A stretch of DNA of 64,000 nt from Alistipes sp. GTDB taxonomy: Bacteria > Bacteroidota > Bacteroidia > Bacteroidales > Rikenellaceae. The translations under genes and the position numbers were made by a program. The notes under the pieces are model-generated. The model saw nothing but the letters and a program-made list of their open reading frames with translations, was not told the origin of the DNA and did not search any database. The stretch is taken from the NCBI GenBank assembly GCA_017381935.1, contig JAFOBG010000019.1, positions 1-64,000 on the forward strand, written 5' to 3'. Each line of letters opens with the position of its first letter. Position 1 is the first letter of the stretch. Below are positions 63,079-64,000 of the stretch, piece after piece.

Positions 63079-63528
63079 TTAGTACTGCATAGTAGGAAAT
63101 GACTGCATGGCTTTATAGCTCTTGCCGTCCCACTCTGCGCAGATATGTTTGTGCCCATTGGAAAGGATGATATAACGGGCATTTAGTACCGAGTTGTAGC
63201 GTACAGCCTGGGCCCATACTTCCTGAGTAATATCAATCTCAGGGGCCTTACATTCAACTAAAATATATGGTCTTAGATTGTTCCCAATTACAACAATGTC
63301 GGCTCTCTGTGCTGTACCGTTAAGTTCTATGGGGTACTCTTGTGCAATTGATTGAGCAACAACGCCACAATGTGATATAAGAAAAGCTATCACATGTTGC
63401 CTTACCCTCTCTTCGGGGGTGAGTAGTAGGTATTTGCCACGTAAAGCATCCCAAATAAAAGTCTGGTCGTTGACCACCTTGCTCTTAAACTCTATGGCAG
63501 GTAAATTGATTTGTGGCTTGTTATTCAT
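63079..63528 (-). CDS. orphan HsdR N-terminal nuclease-domain protein
   Basis: A 149-residue protein equal to the N-terminal restriction-endonuclease-like domain of type I HsdR. RADIVVI and LVECKAPEID give the D-(E/Q)-x-K nuclease residues, and RVRQHVIAFLISHCGV is a family word. No helicase part, HsdM or HsdS is nearby, so it is not a working restriction system. Such stand-alone proteins are common in Bacteroidales and their role is unknown. It lies between the response regulator (26 bases) and the next gene's promoter. Confidence 0.88.
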   Translation of the reverse strand: MNNKPQINLPAIEFKSKVVNDQTFIWDALRGKYLLLTPEERVRQHVIAFLISHCGVVAQSIAQEYPIELNGTAQRADIVVIGNNLRPYILVECKAPEIDITQEVWAQAVRYNSVLNARYIILSNGHKHICAEWDGKSYKAMQSFPTMQY

Positions 63529-63549
63529 TATTTTTTTATAAAAAGTTTG

Positions 63550-63557
63550 TATCTTTG
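63550..63557 (+). promoter_or_regulatory. -7 element before the last gene
   Basis: TATCTTTG matches TAnnTTTG. The ATG at 63577 is about 20 bases downstream. The upstream region is a T-rich run without a clear -33 box. Confidence 0.6.
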
Positions 63558-63576
63558 TAGCAAAGATAGATAAATT

Positions 63577-64000
63577 ATGAAGATTATACTATTTCTTGTC
63601 GCAATAATTGCATTTAATGTTGCATCGGCTCAAACTCTGATGGAGCCTTTTAGAGGGGCAGAACCGTTTCGTACTCCGATCACCCCTTTTGGTCGAGCTG
63701 TTGATGCCGCAAAAGAGGATGCCTCTGCGTCTAATTATGTAGCTAAGCTTTCAGAGTGGAACGTGTCAAATGATGGAAAAGAGTATAATAGCTCTTTTGC
63801 AGTACCGGTTTGGTGGCTCAATCGTCAAGTGTTGGTACGTGTAGGCTATAGCACTTCTTCTTATGAACTTTTGATTGATGGTCGTCAGGTCGGTTTTGCA
63901 GCTTCGGGAGCAACACCTGTGGAGTTTAATATTACAAAGTGGGCCAAGGAGGGGCGCCATACATTGACAGTTCGACATACAGAGTCGGAACAAAATAGCG
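63577..64000 (+). CDS. exported glycoside hydrolase family 2-like protein, partial at window end
   Basis: The first 141 codons of a gene that runs off the window. A signal peptide (MKIILFLVAIIAFNVASAQ) starts at 63577. The mature part (about 50-141) looks like a GH2 sugar-binding jelly-roll, with NSSFAVPVWWLNRQVLVRVG, YELLIDGRQVGFAASGATPVEFNITKWAKEGRHTLTV. This is the pattern of beta-galactosidase N-terminal domains that begin with a carbohydrate-binding face. The catalytic barrel is outside the window, so the class is provisional. Confidence 0.75.
   Translation, partial: MKIILFLVAIIAFNVASAQTLMEPFRGAEPFRTPITPFGRAVDAAKEDASASNYVAKLSEWNVSNDGKEYNSSFAVPVWWLNRQVLVRVGYSTSSYELLIDGRQVGFAASGATPVEFNITKWAKEGRHTLTVRHTESEQNS

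Noticed and set aside
63079-63528. Type I restriction-modification system
   Set aside because: Only an HsdR N-terminal domain is present, with no HsdM, HsdS or helicase part.

Overview
The window is chromosomal DNA of a gut-type member of the Bacteroidales (Bacteroidota); the genus cannot be fixed from what is visible. The evidence: many genes are preceded by the Bacteroidota promoter form TTTG-N19/20-TAnnTTTG rather than sigma70 boxes, Shine-Dalgarno sequences are mostly absent, there is a fused MurF-alanine racemase, and there are an OstA-like protein, a MetY/MetX methionine route, a LytS/LytTR two-component pair and family-2 glycoside hydrolases with signal peptides. I saw no rRNA, tRNA, CRISPR, transposase gene, prophage or replication origin. 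Most of the content is core housekeeping.

Layout. 1-165: an 84-bp direct repeat built of GTAACA/TGTTACC motifs. 262-5349: an outer-membrane biogenesis set (lipoprotein chaperone, SurA-like, OstA-like). 5373-8857: metY-metX-hom. 8858-9390: a 533-bp intergenic region with repeat copy A. 9391-10629: two small unknown genes. 10676-12355: a YidE-type transporter. 12522-20999 (minus strand): SPFH-like stub, rpsU, HhH protein, UbiD decarboxylase, GlpT, KdsA, a GH2 enzyme, KdsB. 21095-26370: lon and valS, divergent. 26371-26776: a 406-bp intergenic region with repeat copy B. 26777-30838: rnhA, HAD phosphatase, ClC channel, trpS. 31075-33955: histidine phosphatase, oxyR, YhcH. 33970-42662: endonuclease/phosphatase-fold protein, rhomboid, mutL, a small membrane protein, dnaJ, grpE, lptD. 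42790-50582 (plus strand): amidase, MCE protein, mutS2, murF-alr, rsmI. 50629-58601 (minus strand): lipoprotein, a three-gene steroid/bile-acid cluster, ychF, miaB, YitT. 58779-64000: plsY, acyl-CoA ligase, histidine kinase, response regulator, an orphan HsdR-N protein and the start of a GH2-like gene.

Two things stand out. First, 52245-55072 is a self-contained transcription unit (own -7 box, terminator at its end) coding for a steroid 5-alpha-reductase, an Old Yellow Enzyme family reductase and a short-chain hydroxysteroid-type dehydrogenase. This is the enzyme set reported in gut Bacteroidota to make allo/iso bile acids and to reduce 3-oxo steroids. Second, the two long intergenic regions (after hom and after valS) carry the same two-module structured repeat. 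Its stems differ in sequence between copies but keep pairing, so compensatory changes support a real folded element. It looks like an intergenic repeat or RNA family that I do not recognise.

Outer-membrane work recurs through the window: SurA-like and OstA-like proteins, KDO synthesis and activation (kdsA, kdsB), LptD, an MCE lipid-transport protein and PlsY.
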